A model generated the notes under the pieces. It had not been told where the DNA came from, searched no databases, and saw only the letters and a program-made list of their open reading frames with translations. The position numbers and the translations under genes were made by a program. A stretch of DNA of 64,000 nucleotides from assembly GCF_900199635.1 (NCBI RefSeq), contig NZ_LT962687.1:915501-979500 (forward strand). Direction: 5' to 3'. Source of the stretch: Anaerotruncus massiliensis (ex Togo et al. 2026) (GTDB lineage: Bacteria > Bacillota > Clostridia > Oscillospirales > Ruminococcaceae). This document shows, piece by piece, positions 23,705 to 32,399 of the stretch (position 1 is the first letter of the stretch; each line of letters starts with the position of its first letter).

Positions 23705-25033
23705 ATGAAAAAGACGTTAAGCGTTATACTGTCGGTATTTCTGCTGGTTGGCATGGCCGGCTGCGGAAGCCGGGCTGCCGGCGATGACATCGCGGGAGGC
23801 CGGGGGGACGCCGCGCAGGCGGTCACCCTGAGCAGGACGGAAACGACAAGCGTGTACGGCGTGGAAGCGCCGGGCAGCGACGAAAACATTCTCCTCGGCG
23901 CCGGGCTGCTGGCGGCGAACGCCCCGCGGGAGGGGCAGAAGATCTCCTCCGCCCCGCAGGGGGAGGTGCGCGCCGTATGGATGTCCTACCTGACGCTCGA
24001 GCCGATGGTGAAGGGCAAGACGAAGGCGCAGTTCACCGCCAACGTCGGCGCGGCCTTCAAGAAGGCGGCCGACTTCGGCTTCAACACCGTGTTCGTGCAG
24101 GTGCGGCCGTTCGGTGACGCGCTCTACGCGTCCGACTTTTTCCCCTGGTCCCGCTACCTGACGGGCACCGAGGGGCAGGACCCCGGCTACGACCCGCTGG
24201 AAATCATGTGCGCGCTGGCGGACGAAGAGGGGCTGCGCATCGAGGCGTGGCTCAACCCCTACCGCGTGCGGATCGGCGACCAGCCGATGTCGAGCGACAA
24301 CCAGGCGAAAATCTGGCTCAGCCAGGGCAGCGACGCGGCGCTCGAATGGAACGGCGGCGTCTACTACAATCCCGGCAGCCCCGCCGCGCGCAAGCTCATT
24401 GTGAACGGCGTGCGGGAGATCGTGCGGAACTATGATGTGGACGGCGTCCACTTTGACGACTACTTCTATCCGACGACCGATTTTGCCTTCGACAGCGCGA
24501 CCTACCGCGCCTCGGGCTCGAACCTCTCCCAAGCCGACTGGCGGCGGGAAAACGTGGATATCCTCATCCGGGAGGTCTACGCGGCGATCAAGGAATCGAA
24601 GCCCGCCTGCCTCTTCGGCATCAGCCCGCAGGGCAACGTCAAGACCAACTATGAAAGCCAGTTCGCGGACGCGTCCGTCTGGCTCTCCAACCCCGGCTAT
24701 GTCGACTACATCTGCCCGCAGGTCTACTACGGCTACGACAACGCGACCTGTCCCTACGCCGAGACGGTGAAGAAGTGGGCGGACATGATCAAGGTGGACG
24801 GCATCAAGCTCTATGTGGGCATCGGGGCCTACAAGATCGGCACCGAGGACACGTGGGCGGGCGCGGGCCGCGACGAGTGGCTCGGAACCACCGACCTGCT
24901 CGCCCGGATGGTGACGACCGCGCGGGACGCGAAGCATTACGGCGGCGTGGCCTTCTACAGCTATGAATCCCTCTTCGTTTCGCCGGGCAGGCAGATGCAG
25001 GCGGAGGAACGGAACCTCAAAAAGATTTTCTGA
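23705..25033 (+). CDS. GHL10-family (DUF187) lipoprotein
   Basis: A 442-residue lipoprotein; the lipobox is VGMAGC with the lipidated Cys at residue 20. Residues about 90-440 form a GHL10/DUF187 glycoside-hydrolase-like TIM barrel. Visible family landmarks are EVRAVWMSYL, FVQVRPFGDALY, EAWLNPYRVR, VDGVHFDDYFYP (with the Asp pair), GISPQGN and ICPQVYYGYDN. Family members are thought to act on cell-wall or surface glycans; the substrate is unknown. ATG chosen at 23705 after AAAGGAAA; the frame extends to 23642 but that is promoter. It is followed 91 bp later by a fusion protein containing a related barrel. Confidence 0.88.
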   Translation: MKKTLSVILSVFLLVGMAGCGSRAAGDDIAGGRGDAAQAVTLSRTETTSVYGVEAPGSDENILLGAGLLAANAPREGQKISSAPQGEVRAVWMSYLTLEPMVKGKTKAQFTANVGAAFKKAADFGFNTVFVQVRPFGDALYASDFFPWSRYLTGTEGQDPGYDPLEIMCALADEEGLRIEAWLNPYRVRIGDQPMSSDNQAKIWLSQGSDAALEWNGGVYYNPGSPAARKLIVNGVREIVRNYDVDGVHFDDYFYPTTDFAFDSATYRASGSNLSQADWRRENVDILIREVYAAIKESKPACLFGISPQGNVKTNYESQFADASVWLSNPGYVDYICPQVYYGYDNATCPYAETVKKWADMIKVDGIKLYVGIGAYKIGTEDTWAGAGRDEWLGTTDLLARMVTTARDAKHYGGVAFYSYESLFVSPGRQMQAEERNLKKIF

Positions 25034-25124
25034 CAGCCGTTGACGCGGGGCGGGTTCTCGGACCCGCCCCATACGGTATCCGGACAGGCCCCGCCGGGGC
25101 GGTCCGCGCGGGGAGGAAACCAGC

Positions 25125-28100
25125 TTGCCAAGAAACGGCCCCAACCGCAAAAAACTTGCCCTCGCCCTGTCGGCGGCGTTCATCCTGATGACGCTGCTGA
25201 TGGGGGCTTTGGCGTTTCTCGGCGGGGATTTGATCGGCGGGGACGGGGCGGAAAGCCCGGACGCCGCCGTCATGGCTTCCGCGGACGGGGAACCGGAGTC
25301 CTCCGACGGGGAAGAGCCGCGGGACGCGGACAGTCCGGAGGAGTCCTCCGGGCCCGGGGAGGAACCGGAGGAGGAGCCCGAGCCCGAACCGGTCTACTTC
25401 AACGTCCCGGACGAGCTGCGGGCGGTGATGATCTCGGCGGGGACCGACTACCTGACGACCGACGCGCCGCTCTCGGCGGCGGAGCTGGGCGGCCAGCTCG
25501 ACCGGGCGCTCGCGGCCGCGCAGGAGCTGACGATGAATTCGATCATCATCGACACGAAGTACCGCGACACCGTCCTCTTTACGAGCGACACGCTCGAGGC
25601 GGCGCCGCTTGAAATCGACGTGACCAGCTATCTCGCGGACAAGGCCCGCGAGATGGGCTTCTACGTCTACGCGACCTACGACGTGTCCGGCCTCGCGGGC
25701 GACGACGGCAAATATCTGCGCGCCGCCAACGCGGACGGGAGGACGCTCGACAGCGTGCGGGAGAACGTCGGCTCCTTTGCGGAAACGTACAAGCTGGACG
25801 GCATCCTGCTCGACGGGTACGAAAACCCCGCCGACGGGCAAAGCTACGCCCAGTACCTCGAAAACGGCGGCGGCGCTGGCTATCAGAACTACCTGCGGCA
25901 GGTGCCGTCGGCGCTCGTGAGCGCGGCGGCCTCCGCCGTGCGGGAGCGCGCGCCCGGCACCCAGGTGGGACTGCTGGCGGACGCCGTGTGGGAGAACGCC
26001 GCGGAAAACCCCGGCGGCACCGACACCAAGGCGGAGCGGACCGCGCTCGGCTACGGCAACGCGGACACGAAAGCGATGGTCGAGAGCGGGCTCTTCGACT
26101 TCGTGATGGTCAAAAACTACGGCTCCACCAACGAGGAGACGGCGCGGTTCGGCGTCGTGGCCGAGTGGTGGAAGCAGGTGGCGCGCGGCGCCGACACCAC
26201 CCTTTACATGATGCACGCGGCCGACCGCGTGGGCACCCAGTCGATCGGCTGGACGGTCTACGAGCAGCTCACCAAGCAGGTCATCGACCTGCAGGAGCTG
26301 GGCGGCGTGTCGGGCAACGCGTTCAACTCCCTGGCGGCGCTCTCCGCCAACCCCGGCAACAGCACGACCACCCTCGTGCAGTACCTCAACAACGAGATCA
26401 ACGAGCAGTGGGTGCTCACCCAGCTCGCCATCACCACCCCGCAGCAGATGACCTTCACGACCAAGGAGCAGTCGGTCACCTTCCAGGGCGCGTCCGACCC
26501 GCAGGCGGAGGTCACGATGAACGGGGAGACGATCCCCACCAACGAGAGCGGCTACTTCGCCATCCGCGAGGACCTGACGCCGGGGCTCAACACCTTCGCC
26601 TTTGTGCACAAGGGCAAGACCCTCACCTACAGCATCACGCGGCAGGTGCAGGTCATCAAGGAGGTCACCCCGACCGGCAAGCTGGCGGTCGACGGCGGCA
26701 TGGAGGTCACCGTCTCGGTGCTCGCCTACGAGGACGCCAAGGTGAGCGCGAGCGTCGGCGGGCAGACGATCACCCTCTCCCAGACGGAGGACGAGACCGA
26801 CGAGGCGGACTCGCTGTCCGGCTACAAGCGGTTCACCGGCGTGTTCACCGCGCCGAGCGCCTCCGCCTCCGCCACCACGATGGGCAACATCACCTTTACC
26901 GCCACCGCGCAGGGGGAGACCCAGTCGGTGGAGGGCGCGCTCGTCACCGTCAACAAGCGGGCGGTCATGGGCGAGGGGTCGGTCGTCTACGTCGTCGCCG
27001 ACCAGGCGGAGACCTTCCCCATCAATACCCTCAACGACAACTCCAATTCGGGCTATTTCCCGCTGCCCAAGGGCACGGTGGACAAGACCTACGGGGACGA
27101 GATCGTCTACAAGAACGGCAGCGTCACCAAGACCTACTGGAAACTCGAATCGGGCGTGCGCGTCTATTCGGACGACATCAAGGCGTCGGGCGGCTCGATG
27201 CCCGACCAGAACGTCATCAGCGGCATGTCGGTCAAATCGTCGGGCGCCTACACGAGCGTCTCGCTGGAGATGGATCAGAAGGTGCCCTACAAGGTCGCCT
27301 ACGACGGCTCGCAGATCATCTTCAAGTTCGACTACACCGCCCGTACCCCCGACTCCGACTCGATCAAGTCCAACGCGCTCTTCAAGTCGGCCAAATGGGA
27401 GGGCTCCAACCTCAACCTCACCCTCAAGAAGGCGGGCGGCTTCCTTGGCTACAAGGCGTACTACGAGGGCAACAGCCTCGTTTTGCGCTTCAACAATTCC
27501 CCCGGCTCCCTCTCGGGGGCGCGGATCGTGGTCGACCCCGGGCACGGCGGAAACGACCCGGGCAACCTCGGCTTCTATCCCGGCAAGGACGAGGCGGACA
27601 TCAACCTCGCGGTGGCCAAAAAGCTCGTCAGCGACCTCAAAAGCCAGGGCGCGACGGTGCTGATGGCCGAGCCCGGCTCGACGATGGCCACCCGCATGGC
27701 GGCGGCCCGCGCCTTCAACGCGCAGGTGCTCGTCAGCGTCCACAGCAACTCCGCCCCCAACGTCAAGGCGACCGGCACCGAGGTCTACTACTTCTATCCC
27801 TTCTCCAAGCAGCTCGCGGCGAACATCTCCGCCAACGTCTCCAAGGCGCTCGGCTCGGACAACCGCGGCGCCAAGGCGGGGCTCTACTACATGACCCGCG
27901 AGAGCCAGTTCGCCTGCGTGCTCGCCGAGCTGGGCTTCATGTCCAACGAGGGGGAATATACCAAGCTGATCAACTCGAAATACCAGAGCCGCATGGCCGA
28001 GGCGATCGCCAACGGCATCAGCGCCTATCTCGGCGGCGCCAGCTCGGGGAGCTATTCCTCCAGCGGCGACGATGAGGACGAGGACGACGATGACGATGAG

Positions 28101-28943
28101 GACGGCGGGAACCTCCGCCTCAACGAGACGGAGCTCGACCTCGAGGTGGGCGACACCTTCCCGCTCAAGGTGAGCGGCGCGGGCGGCGCGGACGTCTCGT
28201 GGGAGACGGACGACAAGTCGGTCGCGACGGTCAATTCCTCCGGCAAGGTGGTCGCCAAGGGGGAGGGCAAAACCCGCATCACCGCCTACACCGACGACGA
28301 CGAGGCGCGCTGCACCGTCTATGTCGGCGGGGGAAGCGGCGGCGACGGCGGCGACGTGACGAAGATCGTCGTCGAGGCGGATGAGGAGGAGATCGAGGTG
28401 GGGACCCGCACGACGCTTTCGGTGCGGGTGTCGCCCTCCGACGCGGACGACGACCGGGTCAAGTGGGTGACCGATGACGACGACATCGTCGAGCTCTCCA
28501 ACCTCACGTCCTCCTCCTGCAAGGTGGAGGGCCTGCGGGACGGCACCGCCACGATCACCGCCATCGCGCGGGACGGCAGCGGGGTGCGCGGCTCGATCGA
28601 CATCGTGGTGGGCACCGGCAAATATAAGCAGACCAGCAAGGACACGAGCAGTACCGCGCCCAAGAAGGGGGTCAAGGTCGAGGCGATCTCGATCGACGGG
28701 CCGTCGACCCTCTACGTGGGGGACGGGCGCTCGGTCTACACCGGCACGGTGTCGCCCGCCAACGCGGAGGACCCCGGCATCAAGTGGTCGGTGACCGACC
28801 GCGACATCCTCGAGCTCTATAACACCGACGACGAGAACGTCGTCAAGGTGGAGGGCCTCAAGGCGGGCACCGCCTACCTCGTGGGCGAGCCCTACGACAA
28901 GAGCAAGGTCGTCAAGAAGTTCAAGATCACCGTCAAAAAATGA
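25125..28943 (+). CDS. Giant envelope protein: GHL10-like barrel + amidase_3 + three Big2 domains
   Basis: A 1272-residue exported protein. Order: N-terminal signal anchor (about 10-33), acidic linker (35-88), a GHL10-like barrel (about 95-420) beginning ELRAVMISAG, a middle of beta-sandwich-like modules (about 440-790), an N-acetylmuramoyl-L-alanine amidase (amidase_3, about 798-970), an Asp/Glu linker (981-995), and three Big2 Ig-like repeats to the end. The amidase keeps its zinc and catalytic residues: VDPGHGG, DEAD, SVHSN and LAELGFMSN. The barrel has lost the second Asp of the neighbour's motif (ILLDGYENP), so it may only bind glycan. TTG start, eight bases after GGGGAGG. Probably co-transcribed with the GHL10 lipoprotein. 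Confidence 0.9.
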   Translation: MPRNGPNRKKLALALSAAFILMTLLMGALAFLGGDLIGGDGAESPDAAVMASADGEPESSDGEEPRDADSPEESSGPGEEPEEEPEPEPVYFNVPDELRAVMISAGTDYLTTDAPLSAAELGGQLDRALAAAQELTMNSIIIDTKYRDTVLFTSDTLEAAPLEIDVTSYLADKAREMGFYVYATYDVSGLAGDDGKYLRAANADGRTLDSVRENVGSFAETYKLDGILLDGYENPADGQSYAQYLENGGGAGYQNYLRQVPSALVSAAASAVRERAPGTQVGLLADAVWENAAENPGGTDTKAERTALGYGNADTKAMVESGLFDFVMVKNYGSTNEETARFGVVAEWWKQVARGADTTLYMMHAADRVGTQSIGWTVYEQLTKQVIDLQELGGVSGNAFNSLAALSANPGNSTTTLVQYLNNEINEQWVLTQLAITTPQQMTFTTKEQSVTFQGASDPQAEVTMNGETIPTNESGYFAIREDLTPGLNTFAFVHKGKTLTYSITRQVQVIKEVTPTGKLAVDGGMEVTVSVLAYEDAKVSASVGGQTITLSQTEDETDEADSLSGYKRFTGVFTAPSASASATTMGNITFTATAQGETQSVEGALVTVNKRAVMGEGSVVYVVADQAETFPINTLNDNSNSGYFPLPKGTVDKTYGDEIVYKNGSVTKTYWKLESGVRVYSDDIKASGGSMPDQNVISGMSVKSSGAYTSVSLEMDQKVPYKVAYDGSQIIFKFDYTARTPDSDSIKSNALFKSAKWEGSNLNLTLKKAGGFLGYKAYYEGNSLVLRFNNSPGSLSGARIVVDPGHGGNDPGNLGFYPGKDEADINLAVAKKLVSDLKSQGATVLMAEPGSTMATRMAAARAFNAQVLVSVHSNSAPNVKATGTEVYYFYPFSKQLAANISANVSKALGSDNRGAKAGLYYMTRESQFACVLAELGFMSNEGEYTKLINSKYQSRMAEAIANGISAYLGGASSGSYSSSGDDEDEDDDDDEDGGNLRLNETELDLEVGDTFPLKVSGAGGADVSWETDDKSVATVNSSGKVVAKGEGKTRITAYTDDDEARCTVYVGGGSGGDGGDVTKIVVEADEEEIEVGTRTTLSVRVSPSDADDDRVKWVTDDDDIVELSNLTSSSCKVEGLRDGTATITAIARDGSGVRGSIDIVVGTGKYKQTSKDTSSTAPKKGVKVEAISIDGPSTLYVGDGRSVYTGTVSPANAEDPGIKWSVTDRDILELYNTDDENVVKVEGLKAGTAYLVGEPYDKSKVVKKFKITVKK

Positions 28944-28955
28944 GCATGCACAGAT

Positions 28956-29001
28956 ATAACAAACCTTCGCGTGCATTTTGCGAAGGTTTGTTATGTTTTT
29001 T
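28956..29001 (+). terminator. Terminator of the GHL10/amidase unit
   Basis: A perfect 15-bp stem (28956-28970 with 28980-28994, loop of nine) followed by GTTTTTT. Confidence 0.92.
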
Positions 29002-29004
29002 CTG

Positions 29005-29033
29005 TTGCATGGGCGGGCGGATGCTGGTATAAT
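29005..29033 (+). promoter_or_regulatory. Promoter of nfnAB
   Basis: TTGCAT (29005-29010), 17-bp spacer, TATAAT (29028-29033). Just downstream, TGATAAAAAATTA occurs twice (29042-29054 and 29072-29084), exactly 30 bp apart, and could be a repressor site in the leader. Confidence 0.75.
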
Positions 29034-29138
29034 AGAACGAGTGATAAAAAATTATTATTTTCTGGGAGATTTGATAAAAAATTAACTCTTTCAAAATGTG
29101 CTGTGCGTTGGCGCGCGGCCTGAAATAGGAGTGAGCGT

Positions 29139-29996
29139 ATGTACAAGATTGTCAAGAAGCGGGCGCTGAACGACACGGTGACGCTGATGGAGATCGAGGC
29201 CCCGCACATCGCCAAAAAGGCGAAGGCGGGCCAGTTCATCATCTTCCGCGTCGACGAGCGGGGGGAGCGGGTGCCGCTGACCATCGCGGACTATGACCGC
29301 GAAAAGGGCACCGTGACGATCATCTTCCAGATCGTCGGCGCGTCCACCAAGCTGCTGAACACCCTCGGGGAGGGCGACAGCCTGCTCGACTTCGTCGGGC
29401 CGCTCGGCCAGCCGACCCACGTGGGGCCGGAGGTCAGGCGGGTGTGCGTGATCGGCGGCGGCGTGGGCACCGCGATCGCCTATCCGCAGGCCAAGGCGCT
29501 GCACGCGGCGGGGCTGGAGGTGGATATGATTGCGGGCTTCCGCTCGAAGGAGATCGTCATCCTCGAGGAGGAGATGAAGGCGGTCACCGACCATCTCTAC
29601 CTGATGACCGACGACGGCAGCTACGGCGAGAAGGGGCTCGTCACCCAGAAGCTCGAGGAGCTCATCAAGGCGGGGAACCCGTACGACCTGGTCATCGCGA
29701 TCGGGCCGGTGATCATGATGAAGTTCGTCGCCGCCGCGACGAAGCCCTACGGCATCAGGACGCTCGTCTCCCTCAACCCGATCATGGTCGACGGCACCGG
29801 CATGTGCGGCGGCTGCCGCGTCAGGGTCGGCGGGCAGACGAAATTCGCCTGCGTGGACGGCCCGGACTTCGACGGCCACGAGGTCGATTTCGACGAACTG
29901 ATGAAGCGCAACAGCTTTTATAAGGAGCGCGAGATGGCCGACCGGGAGGACCCGGCGCACATCTGCCGCCTGACGGGAGGGAAACGCCATGCCTAA
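29139..29996 (+). CDS. nfnA: NfnA: ferredoxin-NADP+ oxidoreductase, small subunit
   Basis: A 285-residue FAD/NAD-binding flavoprotein, small subunit of the NADH-dependent reduced-ferredoxin:NADP+ oxidoreductase. NfnAB couples NADH and reduced ferredoxin oxidation to formation of two NADPH by electron bifurcation in anaerobes. Residues 1-95 form the FAD-binding beta barrel (VPLTIADYD), then the nucleotide-binding fold CVIGGGVGTAIAYP, and a C-terminal [2Fe-2S] motif GMCGGCRVRV...FAC. The same family includes sulfide dehydrogenase beta subunits; the partner gene downstream supports NfnAB. It overlaps nfnB by eight bases. Confidence 0.88.
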   Translation: MYKIVKKRALNDTVTLMEIEAPHIAKKAKAGQFIIFRVDERGERVPLTIADYDREKGTVTIIFQIVGASTKLLNTLGEGDSLLDFVGPLGQPTHVGPEVRRVCVIGGGVGTAIAYPQAKALHAAGLEVDMIAGFRSKEIVILEEEMKAVTDHLYLMTDDGSYGEKGLVTQKLEELIKAGNPYDLVIAIGPVIMMKFVAAATKPYGIRTLVSLNPIMVDGTGMCGGCRVRVGGQTKFACVDGPDFDGHEVDFDELMKRNSFYKEREMADREDPAHICRLTGGKRHA

Positions 29997-31374
29997 CATG
30001 TCCTTAAAGAAGAACCCCATGCCGGAGCAGGCCCCCGACGTGCGCAACAAGAACTTTGAAGAGGTCGCGCTCGGCTATACCGCCGAGATGGCGGTGGACG
30101 AGGCGAAGCGCTGCCTCCACTGCAAGAACAGGCCGTGCGTCGCGGGCTGCCCGGTCAACGTACGGATTCCGGAGTTCATCGCGAAGGTGGCGGAGGGGGA
30201 TTTTGCCGGCGCTTACCGGGAGATCGCCCTGACCAATTCGCTGCCCGCCGTCTGCGGGCGGGTGTGCCCGCAGGAGAACCAGTGCGAGGGCAAGTGCGTG
30301 CGCGGCGTCAAGGGGGAGCCGGTGGGCATCGGCCGCCTCGAGCGGTTCGTGGCCGACTGGTGGATGGAAAACGGCTCGGAGGAGCTTACCCGCCCCGCCT
30401 CCAACGGGCACCGGGTCGCAGTGGTCGGCGCCGGCCCGGCGGGGCTTACCTGCGCGGGCGACCTCGCCAGGATGGGGTATGAGGTCACCGTCTTCGAGGC
30501 GCTCCAGACGGCGGGCGGCGTGCTCGTCTACGGCATCCCGCAGTTTCGCCTCCCCAAGGAGATCGTCGCCCGCGAGGTGGGCGCGCTCGAAAGGCTCGGC
30601 GTGGAGATGAAGCCCGACATGGTCATCGGCAAGGTCGATTCGGTCGACGAGCTCTTCGAGCAGGGCTTTGAAGCGGTCTTTATCGGTTCGGGCGCGGGGC
30701 TCCCGAACTTTATGAACATCCCCGGCGAAAATCTGCTGGGGGTCTATTCCGCCAACGAGTACCTCACCCGCATCAACCTCATGAAGGCCTATCGCGAGGG
30801 GTACGACACCCCGATCGCCAGGAGCCGCAGGGTCGCCGTCGTGGGCGGCGGCAACGTGGCGATGGACGCGGCCCGCTGCGCCAAGCGGATGGGCGCGGAA
30901 GAGGTGTATATCGTCTACCGCCGCAGCGAGGTCGAGCTCCCGGCACGCGCCGAGGAGGTCCACCACGCCAAGGAGGAGGGGATCCTCTTCCAGCTCCTCC
31001 GGAATCCCGTGCAGATCCTCGGGGACGAAAACGGCCGCGTCAAGGCGATCGAGTGCGTCGAGATGGAGCTGGGCGAGCCGGACGCGTCGGGCCGCCGCCG
31101 CCCGATCGAAAAGCAGGGCAGCAACTTCACGATCGACGTGGACACGGTGATCATGGCGATCGGCACGAGCCCCAACCCGCTCATCCGGTCGACGACCACC
31201 GGGCTGGAGGCCAACAGAAAGGGCTGCCTCGTGGCGGACGAACGCGGCGCGACGACCAAACCGGGCGTGTTCGCGGGCGGCGACGCGGTGACGGGCGCGG
31301 CCACAGTCATCCTCGCGATGGGCGCGGGCAAGACCGCCGCCCAGTCGATCGACGAGTACATCAAATCCAAATAA
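29989..31374 (+). CDS. nfnB: NfnB: ferredoxin-NADP+ oxidoreductase, large subunit (GltA-like)
   Basis: A 461-residue glutamate-synthase-small-chain-like flavoprotein. The N-terminus holds two [4Fe-4S] cysteine sets (CLHCKNRPCVAGCP and CGRVCPQENQCEGKC), followed by an FAD Rossmann motif (GAGPAGLTCAGDLA), an NADPH motif (VGGGNVAMDAARCA) and a second FAD contact (GGDAVTGAATVI). It binds NADPH and hosts the bifurcating FAD. No glutamate synthase large-subunit gene is nearby, which favours NfnB over GltD. It starts inside nfnA, so the pair is translationally coupled. Confidence 0.88.
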   Translation: MPNMSLKKNPMPEQAPDVRNKNFEEVALGYTAEMAVDEAKRCLHCKNRPCVAGCPVNVRIPEFIAKVAEGDFAGAYREIALTNSLPAVCGRVCPQENQCEGKCVRGVKGEPVGIGRLERFVADWWMENGSEELTRPASNGHRVAVVGAGPAGLTCAGDLARMGYEVTVFEALQTAGGVLVYGIPQFRLPKEIVAREVGALERLGVEMKPDMVIGKVDSVDELFEQGFEAVFIGSGAGLPNFMNIPGENLLGVYSANEYLTRINLMKAYREGYDTPIARSRRVAVVGGGNVAMDAARCAKRMGAEEVYIVYRRSEVELPARAEEVHHAKEEGILFQLLRNPVQILGDENGRVKAIECVEMELGEPDASGRRRPIEKQGSNFTIDVDTVIMAIGTSPNPLIRSTTTGLEANRKGCLVADERGATTKPGVFAGGDAVTGAATVILAMGAGKTAAQSIDEYIKSK

Positions 31375-31384
31375 CCAGATTCCC

Positions 31385-31423
31385 ATGAGCGGTTTGTCCG
31401 GCGGACAAACCGCTCATTTTTTT
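31385..31423 (+). terminator. Terminator of nfnAB
   Basis: A 15-bp perfect stem (31385-31399 with 31403-31417), loop GGC, then seven T. The T tract overlaps the candidate sigma-E -35 of the next operon. Confidence 0.9.
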
Positions 31424-31442
31424 GCGCCCGCCCGCATAGACT
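31414..31442 (+). promoter_or_regulatory. Candidate sigma-E promoter of the spoIVFA/FB-like operon
   Basis: TCATTTT (31414-31420), 14-bp spacer, CATAGACT (31435-31442). This matches the Bacillus sigma-E pattern (TCATATT, about 14 bp, CATANANT) at 6 of 7 and at all defined -10 positions. No sigma-A-type promoter is evident here. Confidence 0.5.
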
Positions 31443-31478
31443 TGTCTTAGAAGGGCAGCAAAGGAGCGGGATGGCATC

Positions 31479-32399
31479 ATGATCGACCAGAGGATACGCC
31501 GGTATCCGCCGCGCGCGGGGATGCGCAGGCGGCGGGAGAGGGACCCCTATCTCTTCACGGTGATCGTGCAGATCGTCCTGTGCGCGGCGCTGCTGCTCGG
31601 CTGCCTGGGGCTGCGGAGGTTCCAGCCGGGGGCCGCGCGGGGAATGGCGGAGCTCTTTGACGGGCTGCTGACCGCCGACCGGGTGGAAATCCCGAGCGGG
31701 ACGGGGGTGGCGGCGGTCTCCGCGCGGGCGCGGGAAGCGGCGGATCACGCGGCGGACGCCGCCGCGCGGGTGCTGACCGAGCTGCTCACGCCGCCCGCCG
31801 CTCAGCCGCCGTCCCCGGACGCGCCCGGGGACGGCGACACCGGAGGAAGCGGCGGCGGGAGTACCGCCGCCGCTTCCTCCGGTCCCTCCGCTCCGGCGGA
31901 GGGGCTGAGCGGCGCGGGCGGCTGGTTCGGGCGCGGCGACGCGGCGGGGAAGGAGGCCCCCTCCTCCTGCGCCTTTTCGCCGATCCTCGTCTCGGCGCGG
32001 GTGGACGCGCCGGCCGGGGGCGCCGTGACCTCTCCGTTCGGCTGGCGGGAACACCCCATCTCGGGTGCGGAGGACTTCCACCGGGGGGTGGACATCGCGG
32101 CGGCTTCGGGCAGCGGCATCTACGCGTCGTTGCCGGGGCGGGTCGTGGAGGTGGACAGCTCCCCCATCTACGGCAACTACATCACCCTTGACCACGGCGG
32201 CGGGCTGACGACCACCTACTGCCACTGCGAGTCGATCGCCGCGCCGCTCGGCGCGAACCTGCGGCGGGGGGAGCTTGTCGCGCTGGTGGGCAGCACGGGC
32301 ATCTCCACCGGGCCGCACGTCCACTTTGAGATCAGCAAGGACGGCCGGTACTACAACCCCGCGTGGGTGCTCGACGGGATGGACGCCGATGGAGTTTGA
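31479..32399 (+). CDS. SpoIVFA-like M23 membrane protein
   Basis: A 306-residue protein with one transmembrane helix (about residues 24-46), a low-complexity Pro/Ser/Gly linker (100-155) and a C-terminal M23 domain (about 185-300). The metal ligands FHRGVD and HVHFE are present. Its position in front of a SpoIVFB-like protease, with which it overlaps by 11 bp, suggests the SpoIVFA role: holding the pro-sigma-K protease inactive in the forespore outer membrane. The intact zinc site is notable because this partner is often regarded as a non-catalytic scaffold. ATG at 31479 follows AAAGGAG at a somewhat long distance. Confidence 0.75.
   Translation: MIDQRIRRYPPRAGMRRRRERDPYLFTVIVQIVLCAALLLGCLGLRRFQPGAARGMAELFDGLLTADRVEIPSGTGVAAVSARAREAADHAADAAARVLTELLTPPAAQPPSPDAPGDGDTGGSGGGSTAAASSGPSAPAEGLSGAGGWFGRGDAAGKEAPSSCAFSPILVSARVDAPAGGAVTSPFGWREHPISGAEDFHRGVDIAAASGSGIYASLPGRVVEVDSSPIYGNYITLDHGGGLTTTYCHCESIAAPLGANLRRGELVALVGSTGISTGPHVHFEISKDGRYYNPAWVLDGMDADGV

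Noticed and set aside
25017-28976. 1319-codon minus-strand frame opposite the amidase fusion
   Set aside because: Antisense shadow of a multi-domain protein with recognisable domains; composition is typical of a mirror frame.
29139-31374. Glutamate synthase small subunit (gltD) or sulfide dehydrogenase
   Set aside because: Possible by homology, but there is no gltB-like large subunit, and the paired small FAD/[2Fe-2S] subunit in the same operon fits NfnAB best.
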